Assembly: GCF_949282365.1 (NCBI RefSeq)
Contig: NZ_CASDOY010000004.1
Span: 1-64,000 of the forward strand
Direction: 5' to 3'
DNA length: 64,000 bases
From: an uncultured Desulfovibrio sp.
Lineage (GTDB): Bacteria > Desulfobacterota > Desulfovibrionia > Desulfovibrionales > Desulfovibrionaceae
Shown here: piece after piece, positions 52,811 through 61,279 of the stretch
Numbering within the stretch: position 1 is the stretch's first letter
Layout: every line of letters begins with the position of its first letter
Notes under the pieces: generated by a model
The model's database searches: none
The model's input: the letters and a program-made list of their open reading frames with translations, nothing else
Told to the model about the DNA's origin: nothing
Position numbers and translations under genes: made by a program

Positions 52811-53961
52811 AGACAGCATCGCGCCCATTCCCGGCGTTTTCCGTCCGCATCGTCCTGCTGTTCCTGCTGGCCTGGAGCTGCGCCTTTTCCGCTGTGGCGC
52901 AGGCACGGCCTGCCGGCGACAAGGCCTGGCGGGTGATCTATGTGGAGGGCGGCCCCTTTTCCGACTATCAGCGCATCTTCCAGGGCCTGGCCCTGGGACT
53001 GGAGGAACGCGGCCTCATCGAAAACGGCCATGTGCCCCTGCCTTCGGACAGCGAGGAGACGCAGGGCATGTGGCAATGGCTGGCCAGCCATGCCGGCGGG
53101 GAACGCATCGTCTTCCTGCCTGACGGCTTCTATTCCGCCGGCTGGGACAAGCAGCAGCGGGAGCGCATCCGGCAGGACGTCCTGCAGCGCATCCGGGAAA
53201 GGAAGGATGTGGACATGATCCTGGCCTTCGGCACCTGGGCCGGACAGGACTTCTCCGCCCAGGACCTGCCCGTTCCGGTCATCGTCTCTTCCGTGACCAA
53301 TGCCGTGGATTCCGGCATCATCCCTTCGGTCAGCGATTCGGGACGGGACAATCTGGTGGCCCCCATCGAACCGGACCGCTTCAAGCGGCAGGTCCTGCTG
53401 TTCCACGACATCTTCGCGTTCAAAACGCTCGGTATCGCTTACGAGGATACCCCGGCGGGTCGCGGCAGCATCGCCCTCAACGAGATCGAGGACGCTGCCG
53501 GAGAGCTGGGCGTCACCCTGGTGCGTTGCACCGATACTTTTGACATACAGGACGCGAACCTGGCCTCGGACAGATTGCTGGCCTGCCACAAGAAGCTGGC
53601 GGAACAGGGGGTCGAGGCCGTCTACCTCACCTATAACGTGGGCCTGCAGGCGGACGCCATGCGGCGGGTGCTGCAGCCCCTGGCCGATGCCCGCATCCCG
53701 ACCTTTTCCCAGCTGGGCTCGCCGGACGTGGTGCACGGCGCGCTGTTGAGCGTGGCCCAGTCCAGCATCACCGAAGAAGGCCGCTTCAGCGCCGGTCTTG
53801 TGGATGCCATCCTCAAGGGAGCGCGCCCGCGCGACCTGTCGCCCGTTTTTGAAAGCCCGGTCAGCATGGCCCTGAACCTGTTCATGGCCACGCTCATCGG
53901 CTGGAACCCGCCGCTGGAAGTGCTGGCGGCCGTGGACGAGTTCTATCAGGAAATGAAATAG
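52807..53961 (+). CDS. ABC_sub_bind-type periplasmic binding protein
   Basis: 384 aa. A signal peptide without lipobox (LLFLLAWSCAFSAVAQA) precedes a two-lobed binding protein similar to the TrpX/ABC_sub_bind family (IYVEGGPFSDYQRIFQGLAL; ILAFGTWAGQDFSA; TLGIAYEDTPAG). No ABC permease or ATPase gene follows, so it may deliver ligand to the sensor-MFS or act as receptor. The ATG overlaps the racemase-like stop by 4 nt. Last gene of the rightward operon. Confidence 0.75.
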   Translation: MKTASRPFPAFSVRIVLLFLLAWSCAFSAVAQARPAGDKAWRVIYVEGGPFSDYQRIFQGLALGLEERGLIENGHVPLPSDSEETQGMWQWLASHAGGERIVFLPDGFYSAGWDKQQRERIRQDVLQRIRERKDVDMILAFGTWAGQDFSAQDLPVPVIVSSVTNAVDSGIIPSVSDSGRDNLVAPIEPDRFKRQVLLFHDIFAFKTLGIAYEDTPAGRGSIALNEIEDAAGELGVTLVRCTDTFDIQDANLASDRLLACHKKLAEQGVEAVYLTYNVGLQADAMRRVLQPLADARIPTFSQLGSPDVVHGALLSVAQSSITEEGRFSAGLVDAILKGARPRDLSPVFESPVSMALNLFMATLIGWNPPLEVLAAVDEFYQEMK

Positions 53962-54105
53962 GGCATGCGGCGCAACGGTGCACGGCCCTGCGCGGAGCGC
54001 GTGTTTGGCCGTCTCCCCGCGCCGTTTTGCCACAGGGCGGACGTGCTGCGGCCCTGCCTGCCCTGCTATGGCGGGCTACCGCACGCGAAAAGCCGCAGAC
54101 AAGGA

Positions 54106-54134
54106 GGACGTATCGTTCAACGGTACGTCCTTTT
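54106..54134 (+). terminator. Rho-independent terminator of the rightward T3SS operon
   Basis: GGACGTATCGT and ACGGTACGTCC form an 11-bp stem (one G-U pair) followed by TTTT. The remaining sequence from 53962 to 54395 shows no supported gene. Confidence 0.7.
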
Positions 54135-54395
54135 GCGTTTGGGGGCCCTGTCCCCAAGGCACAGCCGCTGCCCTGTCCTTCCGGCATGCCGAGGAAGGCT
54201 CTGCCGCATGTCCCGCCATAGGGCTCATGTCCCGGACGCGATCGCCGGGGCCAGTGCTGCGGGACGCATGAAGACGGCCCCGTTACCCTGCATACAGAAG
54301 CGCGGGACAGAGAGGAATGCCTTTCCTGGTTGGCCCCGGGCTGGCTGCGCAAGGAGGACAAAAAGACGCTCCGCGGCACGGCCCGTCGCCTTCCT

Positions 54396-54626
54396 TCACG
54401 CCGCAGGAGACCTGACCTTCGGGGCAGGTCCCTGCGCCGTCCTGCAGGCGCGGCTCCCCGCCCACAGCCGGGCATAGCCCGCCGTGCTGCCGCGCAGCGC
54501 GATATGCAGTAGGCCCCGCAGGGGCGCGGGCAAAAGATGCAGAACCCTCTCCCGGCACATGTCGCACATGCGCCAGGAGAGCCGCTGCGCCAGCATACGG
54601 CAAAAGATCCTGTCACTGTCGGCCAT
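54396..54626 (-). CDS. Small Cys-containing protein, function unknown
   Basis: 76 aa. GGAGGTACACCG is an excellent ribosome site for the ATG at 54626. The N-terminal half looks helical with a Cys cluster (RMCDMCRERVLHLL); the C-terminus is Ala/Pro/Gly-rich. It lies 137 nt downstream of the DUF364-like gene and may share its mRNA. No family recognised; it could be a chance frame. Confidence 0.45.
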   Translation of the reverse strand: MADSDRIFCRMLAQRLSWRMCDMCRERVLHLLPAPLRGLLHIALRGSTAGYARLWAGSRACRTAQGPAPKVRSPAA

Positions 54627-54763
54627 CGGTGTACCTCCGCGTATGGCGACAGTCTGGCCCCCTTCTCCGGCAGAAGCGTGTCAGCCGCCCGTCATTCCGG
54701 CGACTATGGCGGCGGGCCGGCTCACGGCCTGACGGGGAAGGCCGTCACGGAGCCCGGCACAGC

Positions 54764-55510
54764 TCAGGCCGACATGGGGCAGAAGCGTTCCGCCCCCAGC
54801 GCACGGGCGGCCCCGGCACAGGAGGTGCCGAAGAACAGCACAGGCTTGCCGATGTCCAGAAAATCGACGAACGTGCCGTTGCACAGGGTACTGCCCGTAC
54901 ACAGCACCAGTTCCGCCCAGTCCCGGACCACGTCCCCGTATGCGCTCGCCCCGTTTTCCACGGTCACGCCGGAGCGCACGCTGCCCACGATCTCGGGATT
55001 GAGGTCCAGGACCCGCACGCTGAACTCCCTGACCAGCCGGGCCAGCAGCGCCGGCTGGAAGCCCACCAGGGCGATGCGCGGCCTGCCGAAGCGCTCCCGC
55101 ACCAGCGCGGCGTAGCGTTCCGCGCACTGCTCCGGGCCGTCATCCCGGCAATGCACCGTATTGCCGATCTCGCCCGTGGCACGCAGGACGGCGTTGAGCG
55201 TGGCCACCAGGATGCCCCGGGCCTGGGGATCGCGTGCCGTATCCAGTGCCAGTACCTCGGCCAGCGAGCCTTCGAAATCCACGGGCGCGCTGGTGAAGGC
55301 CTGGCCGAGCGCCTCACCGAAACGGGCCTGGAGCATGATCTCCTTGCCGTTGAGGATGGGATAATCCGTCCGCGCCGTCCGGCCGATGGCCTCCTCCGGC
55401 GTCAGGCCGCGGCTTTTCAGACTGATGCTGGCTTCGTCCAGATGGTGCCGCTCGATGGCATCACGCAGGGCCTGCCTGAGCCGGGCGTACAGGTCTTCTT
55501 GCGTCATCAT
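54764..55510 (-). CDS. DUF364/DUF4213-type putative heavy-metal chelation protein
   Basis: 248 aa from the ATG at 55510 (GGAGG 8 nt upstream; a second ATG follows at once). An N-terminal DUF4213-like part has the typical EASISLKSRGL and GEALGQAF strings. The C-terminal Rossmann-like domain has RIALVGFQPALLARL, VRVLDLNP and VLCTGSTLCNGTFVDFL. Members are thought to handle heavy metals or metal cofactors. No transporter is adjacent. Confidence 0.75.
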   Translation of the reverse strand: MMTQEDLYARLRQALRDAIERHHLDEASISLKSRGLTPEEAIGRTARTDYPILNGKEIMLQARFGEALGQAFTSAPVDFEGSLAEVLALDTARDPQARGILVATLNAVLRATGEIGNTVHCRDDGPEQCAERYAALVRERFGRPRIALVGFQPALLARLVREFSVRVLDLNPEIVGSVRSGVTVENGASAYGDVVRDWAELVLCTGSTLCNGTFVDFLDIGKPVLFFGTSCAGAARALGAERFCPMSA

Positions 55511-55684
55511 GTAGCATGCCTCCAGATAGGGTTGGCTGCCTTCGCTGCGGGGAATGCCTGAGGCGGCGGAAGAGACCGCCGGACCGGGGCCGGACTGGAC
55601 AGGGCAGGTCCCGCACGCTGCCATGCGCTGCCGGAGCGGTCGCCCTTGCAGGGACGGCCCGGACGGGCCGCGCGTGGCAGCGAC

Positions 55685-55716
55685 AAAAAAGGGGCCACCC
55701 CTTTCCGGGGCAGCCC
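55685..55716 (-). terminator. Rho-independent terminator of the MprF/YbhN-like gene
   Basis: On the minus strand GGGCTGCCCC-GGAA-AGGGGTGGCCC is followed by CTTTTTT, 15 nt after the stop at 55731. Confidence 0.75.
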
Positions 55717-55730
55717 TGATCGCCAAAAAG

Positions 55731-57308
55731 CTAGGCGTGCGGTCCTTGCCCTTGCCGCAGTCCCCGTTCCTGCAGGCGCTTGCGGGCGCGCAGGCTGACC
55801 CGGAAAATCCACGACAGCAGGACCACGACCAAAATGCCCATATCGGCCAGCAGCACGCGCGAGGCGTTGAAATGCTGCTCGAAGCCCCAGAGGGTGGCCC
55901 TGTCCCAGGCGGGATGATAGATGAACCAGCCCATGCCTATGGCCAGCCCCAGCATCGCGAAGGCAAGGGCCAGCCAGGGGGCCGGGATGGCTTCTTCCCA
56001 GAAGAAGGACGAACGGTAGAAGCGGCGCCGGGACAGCCAGACCGTGATCAGCACCACCAGGGCGGCACCGGCGGCCAGGAAGGACAGGCCCTTGAGCAGC
56101 GCGCCCGCGATGCCCAGCAGCAGCAGGATCATCGCCATCCAGAAGGCCCTGTTCTGCCGCCGTTCCAGACCATACGCCACAAAGAGCAGCATGGCCCCGG
56201 AAAGGGCGCAGACCAGATGTCCGCCCATGATCAGGGGGCGGGGCAGGAAGGAGAGCTGCGCCACCACCGAAGGCAGGGTGGGCAGCATGGCGGAGACCAG
56301 CAGGATGCAGCCGCCCACGAAGGTCGTGTAGGCCGCGATGGAATGGGAGATCACCGACAGCCAGCGCCCGGCTTCCCGCAGGGTGTTGCGGCTCTGCCGG
56401 GCCTCGTACACGGCCAGCAGGGCAGCGGCGGCCAGCAGCGGCAGGATGAAGTAGATCAGGCGGAACAGCAGCACCCCGGCGAACACGGCCTGCTCGCGCG
56501 GGGTATGGGTCAGGTGCAGGATGACCAGCTCGAAGACCCCCACGCCGCCGGGCACATGGGTCAGCACCACGGCCACCTGGGCCATGAGGTAGCTGGGCAG
56601 GAAGTCGATGAAGCCGATGCCCAGATCACCGGGCAGGAGCACATACATGCAGCCGGCGGCGGCGATCAGGTCCACCCCGGCCACCACCATCTGGGCCACC
56701 GCGATCCGGGGGACGGGAAAGACGAACTCCTTGCCGAAGATGTGCACCGGTTTGCGGATGGTGAAGCAGAGCACCAGATAGGACAGCGCGATGGCCAGGA
56801 GGATGCCCCCCAGGAAGCGCACGTCATGGATGGGCATCTTGGCCAGCAGCTCGTCGGGGATCACGGGCGGCGCCAGCAGGAAGACCACGCCGCACAGGCC
56901 CAGGGCCCCGACCCAGAAGGTGACCGCCAGCATCAGGACCAGACGCACGATCTCGACCAGGGAAAAGCCCCAGGCCGAATAGAAGCGGTAGCGGACGCTC
57001 GTCCCGCCCAGCAGGGCGCCGAAATTGTAGCTGACGGCCTGTCCCACCAGCGAGACGAGGCCCACGCGCGGCAGGGGCAGGGATTTGTGGATGGCCTTCA
57101 GGGCCAGCCAGTCATAGCCCACCAGGATGATGTAGTTGACGATCATCAGGCCGATGGAGAAAAAGATACTGCCCATGGAGACCTGATGGATGCTCTCCCT
57201 GATCTGGGCGATGCTGTAGGCTTTGAGCTTGTGATACAGAAGATATATGGCCAGCACGAAAAGTGCCGTGATGAGAACAGGCCCCAGGTAACGCAAGTAT
57301 TTTTTCAT
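55731..57308 (-). CDS. Lysylphosphatidylglycerol synthase TM-region (MprF N-terminal/YbhN) protein
   Basis: 525 aa with about 13 TM helices. The flippase-type motif region (VSLVGQAVSYNFGALLGGTSVRYRFYSAWG; THVPGGVGVFELVILHL) defines the UPF0104/MprF N-terminal family. The aminoacyl-transferase half of MprF is absent, so it may flip lipids or an unknown lipid-linked substrate. Own promoter at 57349-57377. Confidence 0.82.
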   Translation of the reverse strand: MKKYLRYLGPVLITALFVLAIYLLYHKLKAYSIAQIRESIHQVSMGSIFFSIGLMIVNYIILVGYDWLALKAIHKSLPLPRVGLVSLVGQAVSYNFGALLGGTSVRYRFYSAWGFSLVEIVRLVLMLAVTFWVGALGLCGVVFLLAPPVIPDELLAKMPIHDVRFLGGILLAIALSYLVLCFTIRKPVHIFGKEFVFPVPRIAVAQMVVAGVDLIAAAGCMYVLLPGDLGIGFIDFLPSYLMAQVAVVLTHVPGGVGVFELVILHLTHTPREQAVFAGVLLFRLIYFILPLLAAAALLAVYEARQSRNTLREAGRWLSVISHSIAAYTTFVGGCILLVSAMLPTLPSVVAQLSFLPRPLIMGGHLVCALSGAMLLFVAYGLERRQNRAFWMAMILLLLGIAGALLKGLSFLAAGAALVVLITVWLSRRRFYRSSFFWEEAIPAPWLALAFAMLGLAIGMGWFIYHPAWDRATLWGFEQHFNASRVLLADMGILVVVLLSWIFRVSLRARKRLQERGLRQGQGPHA

Positions 57309-57348
57309 GGCGTTCCGGCAAGGTAAGAATGTTGTTCAAACTATCTCC

Positions 57349-57377
57349 AGCATATACGCAGCGGCTCCCCTGTGCAA
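57349..57377 (-). promoter_or_regulatory. Sigma-70 promoter of the MprF/YbhN-like gene
   Basis: Minus strand TTGCAC (57377-57372), 17-nt spacer, TATGCT (57354-57349). Start predicted near 57342, 34 nt before the ATG. Confidence 0.6.
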
Positions 57378-57434
57378 GCGCAACCTCTTTCGCGGTGTCC
57401 TGTCGGGCAGGATCCGTCCGCCGGCCGACAGGGC

Positions 57435-57463
57435 TTGACCAATATCCGGGCAGCGGCTATAGT
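57435..57463 (+). promoter_or_regulatory. Sigma-70 promoter of greA
   Basis: TTGACC (57435-57440), 17-nt spacer, TATAGT (57458-57463). The leader of about 75 nt contains a short GC stem (CGCTGCCCGCGCAGCG) before TTTTTTTT, a possible attenuator. Confidence 0.75.
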
Positions 57464-57545
57464 GAGTCAAACAAATGCATTTTTCATGCGCTCCGCTGCC
57501 CGCGCAGCGGACGCTTTTTTTTCATCCGACGAACAGAGGTGTACC

Positions 57546-58040
57546 ATGGCCGTGACCAATATCCCCATTTCCAAGCAGGGCTACAAGCGACTGGAAGAAG
57601 AGCTGGCCCGCCTGAAGAGCGAACGCCCTGCCATCATCCAGGCTATCAAGGAAGCCCGCGAAGAAGGCGACCTGCGCGAAAACGCCGGCTATGACGCCGC
57701 CCGCGAACGCCAGGGCATGGCGGAAGCGCGCATCAAATACATCGAATCGCGCATGGCCCTCTATCAGGTCGTCGATCTGGACAAGCTGAGCGGCGACAAG
57801 GTCATCTTCGGCTCCACCGTGGAGGTGGAAGACGTGGATACCGAAGAAAGCAGGACCTATACCATCCTCGGCCCCGATGAAGCCGAACCCGCCAAGGGCT
57901 CCATCTCCTTCCTTTCGCCCGTGGGCCAGGCCCTGCTGGGCAAGGAAGTAGGCGATGAAGTGAGCGTGGACATCCCGCGCGGCCGCGTGACCTACGAGAT
58001 CGTGGACATCACCTTCCGCGGTTCCAGCATCTTCGACTAG
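57546..58040 (+). CDS. greA: Transcript cleavage factor GreA
   Basis: 164 aa. The N-terminal coiled coil has the acidic tip sequence REEGDLRENAGYDAARE with D and E residues that place Mg2+ in the RNA polymerase secondary channel; the C-terminal FKBP-like domain has KGSISFLSPVGQALLGKEVGDEV. It rescues backtracked polymerase. ATG at 57546 after AGAGGTGTACC. Confidence 0.97.
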   Translation: MAVTNIPISKQGYKRLEEELARLKSERPAIIQAIKEAREEGDLRENAGYDAARERQGMAEARIKYIESRMALYQVVDLDKLSGDKVIFGSTVEVEDVDTEESRTYTILGPDEAEPAKGSISFLSPVGQALLGKEVGDEVSVDIPRGRVTYEIVDITFRGSSIFD

Positions 58041-58062
58041 CCGACGTCCTCTGCGCCCGCCA

Positions 58063-58097
58063 AAGCCCTGTTGCACAGCTGCACAGGGCTTTTTTTC
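58063..58097 (+). terminator. Rho-independent terminator of greA
   Basis: AGCCCTGTTGCA pairs with TGCACAGGGCT (one bulge), followed by TTTTTTT. Confidence 0.85.
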
Positions 58098-58197
58098 GCT
58101 CCCGGCCCCGCGGCGGCTCGTGACAAAGAGAACTTGGCAGCCCCGGCCCGGCGTGCTATGCTCGCCGCGATTTACTCTGCCGTACAAAGGTCCACGC

Positions 58198-59301
58198 ATG
58201 CCCAATATCTTGCCGCGCATCCTGTACATCCTTGCAGCACTGGCCTGGTTCCTGCTGCTCCGGCCCAATCCTGTCACCATCGTCATGGCCGGATGCTTCG
58301 CCTGCCTGACGCTGCCCAGCTACAGGCGCATGCGCTGCGTGACCCGCCGCTGGCGCAAGCATTTGCGGCTGCGCCACCCCGGGAGGCCCGGGCAGTTCAT
58401 CGCCTCCTGCTTCCACCGGCTGCCGCTTTACGGCTATATCCTCCTCGTCGTCTCGGCCGTGGTCATCCCCATCAGCACCCTGGTCCTGCTGGTCTCGCCC
58501 CAGGTGGCCGGAGGCCTGGCCCGTCTGCGGGAGCTGCAGGCCAACAACTTCCAGCTGCCGCCGGAATGGGTCATGCGCGTCCAGGAGCTGCGCCACAGCC
58601 TGGCCGCCTATCCCAAGGTGGACAAGATGGTCTCGGAATTCCTCAGCAACCTGGACGCCCTGCTGGCCGATACCATGGGCCTGCTCATCAACCGCAGCGT
58701 GGACGTCCTGGGCGGCACCATGACCGTCCTCTGGACGCTCTTCCTCTTTGTGACGCTGACGGTCATCTTTGCCGCCTATGCCGGCAAGATCAACCTGGTC
58801 ACCGCCCGCATCTGCCACATCCCCGCCACCATGCTGCGCCGCTTCGTCCTGGCCGTTCGCCGGGCCCTGCAGGGCGTCATGCTGGGCATCGTCCTGGTCG
58901 CCATCGCCCAAGGCTTCCTCTGCGGTCTGGGCTTTGCCGTGGCGGGGATCAAGCAGCCCGCCTTCTGGGGCCTGCTGGCCACTGTGGTGGCCCCCATCCC
59001 CTTTGTGGGCACGGCCATCGTCTGGGTACCGCTCTGCATCTCCCTCTGGTTTTCCGGCGATACCATGCCCGCCGTGGGTCTGGCGCTCTGGGGGAGCCTG
59101 GCCGTCACCAGCGTGGACAACATCCTGCGCCCCCTCTTCCTGCAGCAGGGCATCAAGGCACCCTTTTTCGTGCTGATCGTCGCCATCCTCTGCGGCCTCG
59201 GCAGCTTCGGCCCCATGGGGCTCATCATCGGACCCGTCCTGCTGGCCATCGCCATGCAGGCCGTGGAAGAGGCCCATCAAACGTATCATCATACAGCCTG
59301 A
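58198..59301 (+). CDS. AI-2E family (YdiK/PerM-type) membrane transporter
   Basis: 367 aa, about eight TM helices. Family features are the amphipathic middle (about 115-165), FVTLTVIFAAY, and the late motif PIPFVGTAIVWVPL with SVDNILRPLFLQ. The substrate is uncertain; relatives export signalling molecules or act as Na+/H+ exchangers. ATG at 58198 after AAAGG. The dac gene follows by 6 nt. Confidence 0.82.
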   Translation: MPNILPRILYILAALAWFLLLRPNPVTIVMAGCFACLTLPSYRRMRCVTRRWRKHLRLRHPGRPGQFIASCFHRLPLYGYILLVVSAVVIPISTLVLLVSPQVAGGLARLRELQANNFQLPPEWVMRVQELRHSLAAYPKVDKMVSEFLSNLDALLADTMGLLINRSVDVLGGTMTVLWTLFLFVTLTVIFAAYAGKINLVTARICHIPATMLRRFVLAVRRALQGVMLGIVLVAIAQGFLCGLGFAVAGIKQPAFWGLLATVVAPIPFVGTAIVWVPLCISLWFSGDTMPAVGLALWGSLAVTSVDNILRPLFLQQGIKAPFFVLIVAILCGLGSFGPMGLIIGPVLLAIAMQAVEEAHQTYHHTA

Positions 59302-59307
59302 GGCACC

Positions 59308-60165
59308 ATGTTCCACTCCCCTTCCCTCCCGGGGCGCTGGCTGTGCGCCCTTGCATGCGTCCTTGCCCTGCTGTGGCTCCCCGACAACGCCGATGCCGCC
59401 CGCAGGGCCCGTGCCGCCGTCATGATCAACCTGAGCACCGGCAAGGTCCTGTACGAGCACAACCCCAACCTTTCCATCCCGCCCGCCTCCCTGACCAAGG
59501 TGATGACCATGTACCTCACCCTGGACAGGATCAAGACCGGCAGGCTGAAGCGCAACACCACCTTCCGCGTCCATCCCACAGCGCGGGTGGGCGGTTCCAA
59601 GATCCGCCTGCGCCCCCGCCAGCAAGTCAGCGTTGACCAGCTCCTCTACGGCATGGCCGTGGCGTCGGGCAATGACGCGGCCATGGCCATATCCCAGCAT
59701 ATCAGCGGCAACAGCCGCAACTTCACCGCCCAGATGAACCGCAAGGCCCGCCAGCTGGGCATGAAGAAGACCGTATTCAAGAACCCCACGGGCCTGCCGG
59801 CCGCCGGGCAGCGCACCACGGCCCGCGACATGGCCACACTGGCCCGCGCCTATCTGCGCAACCATCCCCAGGCCCTGCGCTACCACAAGCAGCGCTCCTT
59901 CCGCTTCAACGGGCGCACCCTGGGCGCCACCAACACCCTGCTGGGCATCAACGGTGTGGACGGCCTGAAAACAGGCTGGACCGTGGCCTCGGGCTACAAC
60001 ATCATCGTCACGGCCCGCCGGGGCAAGACCCGCCTGCTGATCGTGGTCATGGGCGGCAGGAGCCGTAACGCGCGCGACATGGTGGCCCGCGAGCTTCTGG
60101 AGGCCGGGTTCAAGACCCCCGCCTCTCCGGCACAGGTACGCAAGTGCATGCGGGGTATCCTCTAG
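59308..60165 (+). CDS. D-alanyl-D-alanine carboxypeptidase (S11, PBP5-like)
   Basis: 285 aa. Signal peptide, then the three penicillin-binding motifs: S61-L-T-K64, SGNDAA, and KTGWT. It trims the terminal D-Ala of peptidoglycan stem peptides. The C-terminal PBP5 domain and amphipathic anchor are missing, so it is probably soluble in the periplasm. Confidence 0.92.
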   Translation: MFHSPSLPGRWLCALACVLALLWLPDNADAARRARAAVMINLSTGKVLYEHNPNLSIPPASLTKVMTMYLTLDRIKTGRLKRNTTFRVHPTARVGGSKIRLRPRQQVSVDQLLYGMAVASGNDAAMAISQHISGNSRNFTAQMNRKARQLGMKKTVFKNPTGLPAAGQRTTARDMATLARAYLRNHPQALRYHKQRSFRFNGRTLGATNTLLGINGVDGLKTGWTVASGYNIIVTARRGKTRLLIVVMGGRSRNARDMVARELLEAGFKTPASPAQVRKCMRGIL

Positions 60166-60171
60166 CACGTC

Positions 60172-60200
60172 TTGACCTCGTACGGCACACGTCGTATGTT
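60172..60200 (+). promoter_or_regulatory. Sigma-70 promoter of tatA
   Basis: TTGACC (60172-60177), 17-nt spacer, TATGTT (60195-60200), 47 nt before the tatA ATG. Confidence 0.65.
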
Positions 60201-60246
60201 TCGACTATCAATGGCCTGAACGGCCCAACATCCAAGGGAGGCCCCC

Positions 60247-60453
60247 ATGTTCGGCATCGGCATGCAGGAACTTTTGCTTATTTTGATCGTAGTGCTGCTC
60301 ATTTTCGGCGCCAACAAACTGCCGGAAATCGGTGGCGGGCTGGGGCGGGCCATCCGAAATTTCCGCCGGGCTTCGTCCGAACCTGACGAGATCGACATCA
60401 CCCCCGGCAAAGACAAAAAGCCCACCTCGGGCGACGATGCCCCCAAAGCGTAG
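60247..60453 (+). CDS. tatA: Sec-independent translocase subunit TatA/TatE
   Basis: 68 aa. One N-terminal TM helix (LLLILIVVLLIFGANKLPEI) is followed by the amphipathic GGLGRAIRNFRRA helix and a charged tail, the TatA pattern. It forms the pore for folded Tat substrates. tatB/tatC are not in the window. Confidence 0.93.
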   Translation: MFGIGMQELLLILIVVLLIFGANKLPEIGGGLGRAIRNFRRASSEPDEIDITPGKDKKPTSGDDAPKA

Positions 60454-60464
60454 AGGATCCTGCC

Positions 60465-60902
60465 ATGAAAGCTGAACAACTTTCCGTTTTTCTGGAAAAC
60501 CGTGCCGGCCGTCTGGCCGAAGTCACCCATACGCTGGCCGAGGCCGGCGTCAACATCCGCGCCCTTTCGCTGGCGGATACCTCTGATTTCGGCATCCTGC
60601 GCCTCATCGTGGACGATCAGGACAAAGCCAAGGCCGTGCTCAAGGAACACGGCTTCACCCTGGGGCGCACCAGCGTGGTGGCCGTCCAGGTGCCCGATGC
60701 GCCGGGCGGGCTGGACAGCGTGCTGCAATTCGTTTCCCAGCACGGCATCAATGTGGAATACATGTATGCCTTCATCACCCGTGAGGCGGACTGCGCCATC
60801 ATGATCTTCCGTTTCGACAAGACCGACCAGGCCGTGGATCTGCTCAAGGCCAATGGCTTCACCATCCTGCCGCCGGACCAGCTGTTCGGCGCCAAAGCCT
60901 AG
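60465..60902 (+). CDS. Tandem ACT-domain protein
   Basis: 145 aa of two ACT domains (about 3-66 and 72-139): LSVFLENRAGRLAEVTHTLA, and VAVQVPDAPGGLDSVLQFV. Free-standing ACT pairs sense amino acids. GAGGATCC lies before the ATG and tatA ends 11 nt upstream, so the two genes are likely co-transcribed. Confidence 0.85.
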   Translation: MKAEQLSVFLENRAGRLAEVTHTLAEAGVNIRALSLADTSDFGILRLIVDDQDKAKAVLKEHGFTLGRTSVVAVQVPDAPGGLDSVLQFVSQHGINVEYMYAFITREADCAIMIFRFDKTDQAVDLLKANGFTILPPDQLFGAKA

Positions 60903-60921
60903 TCGCCCTTCGTTCCGTCAG

Positions 60922-60947
60922 GCCCCGCTTCGGCGGGGCTTTTTTTG
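60922..60947 (+). terminator. Rho-independent terminator of tatA-ACT unit
   Basis: GCCCCGC-TTCG-GCGGGGC followed by TTTTTTT. Confidence 0.93.
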
Positions 60948-61017
60948 TGCCGTCCGCATAGCCCGCTGCCTGCCCTGCGGCCAAAGGGCCGCGTCCGCCT
61001 GAGCGTCCGCACGGGCG

Positions 61018-61279
61018 TGTCGACACGATCCACAGCTTGTCTGGAGGGAGAGGGAAAGCCCTCATCTCTGCTGCCGATACCCGTGGCTTCCTTCGTCGCA
61101 CGGGCGCGGCCTGCGGCCGCCATCCGGTCGATGCCCGCGCGAGAGGGCGTTCCCTTCCCCCAGACCCGCCCTTTTCCCGACGCGCTTTTTCAAATGAGCG
61201 CGGGAGCATGTGGCAGGAATCCTTCACGGGGCATGCGTGACAGATCTTCGCCATTTGTTTGAAATAAATTATAAAATTT
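61018..61279 (-). repeat. Dispersed repeat element, copy 2 (single unit)
   Basis: 262 nt matching, on the opposite strand, the element at 18241-18637, with one internal unit rather than three. Shared landmarks are the AT-rich head, CATGCTCCCGCGCTCAT, ACCGGATGGCGGCCGCAGG and GATGAGGGCTTTCCCTC. No credible coding sequence. Estimated identity is 70-80 percent by eye. Confidence 0.85.

Noticed and set aside
53965..54477. 170-codon plus-strand frame after the binding-protein gene
   Set aside because: It runs through the terminator at 54106-54134 and has Arg/Pro/Cys-rich random composition.
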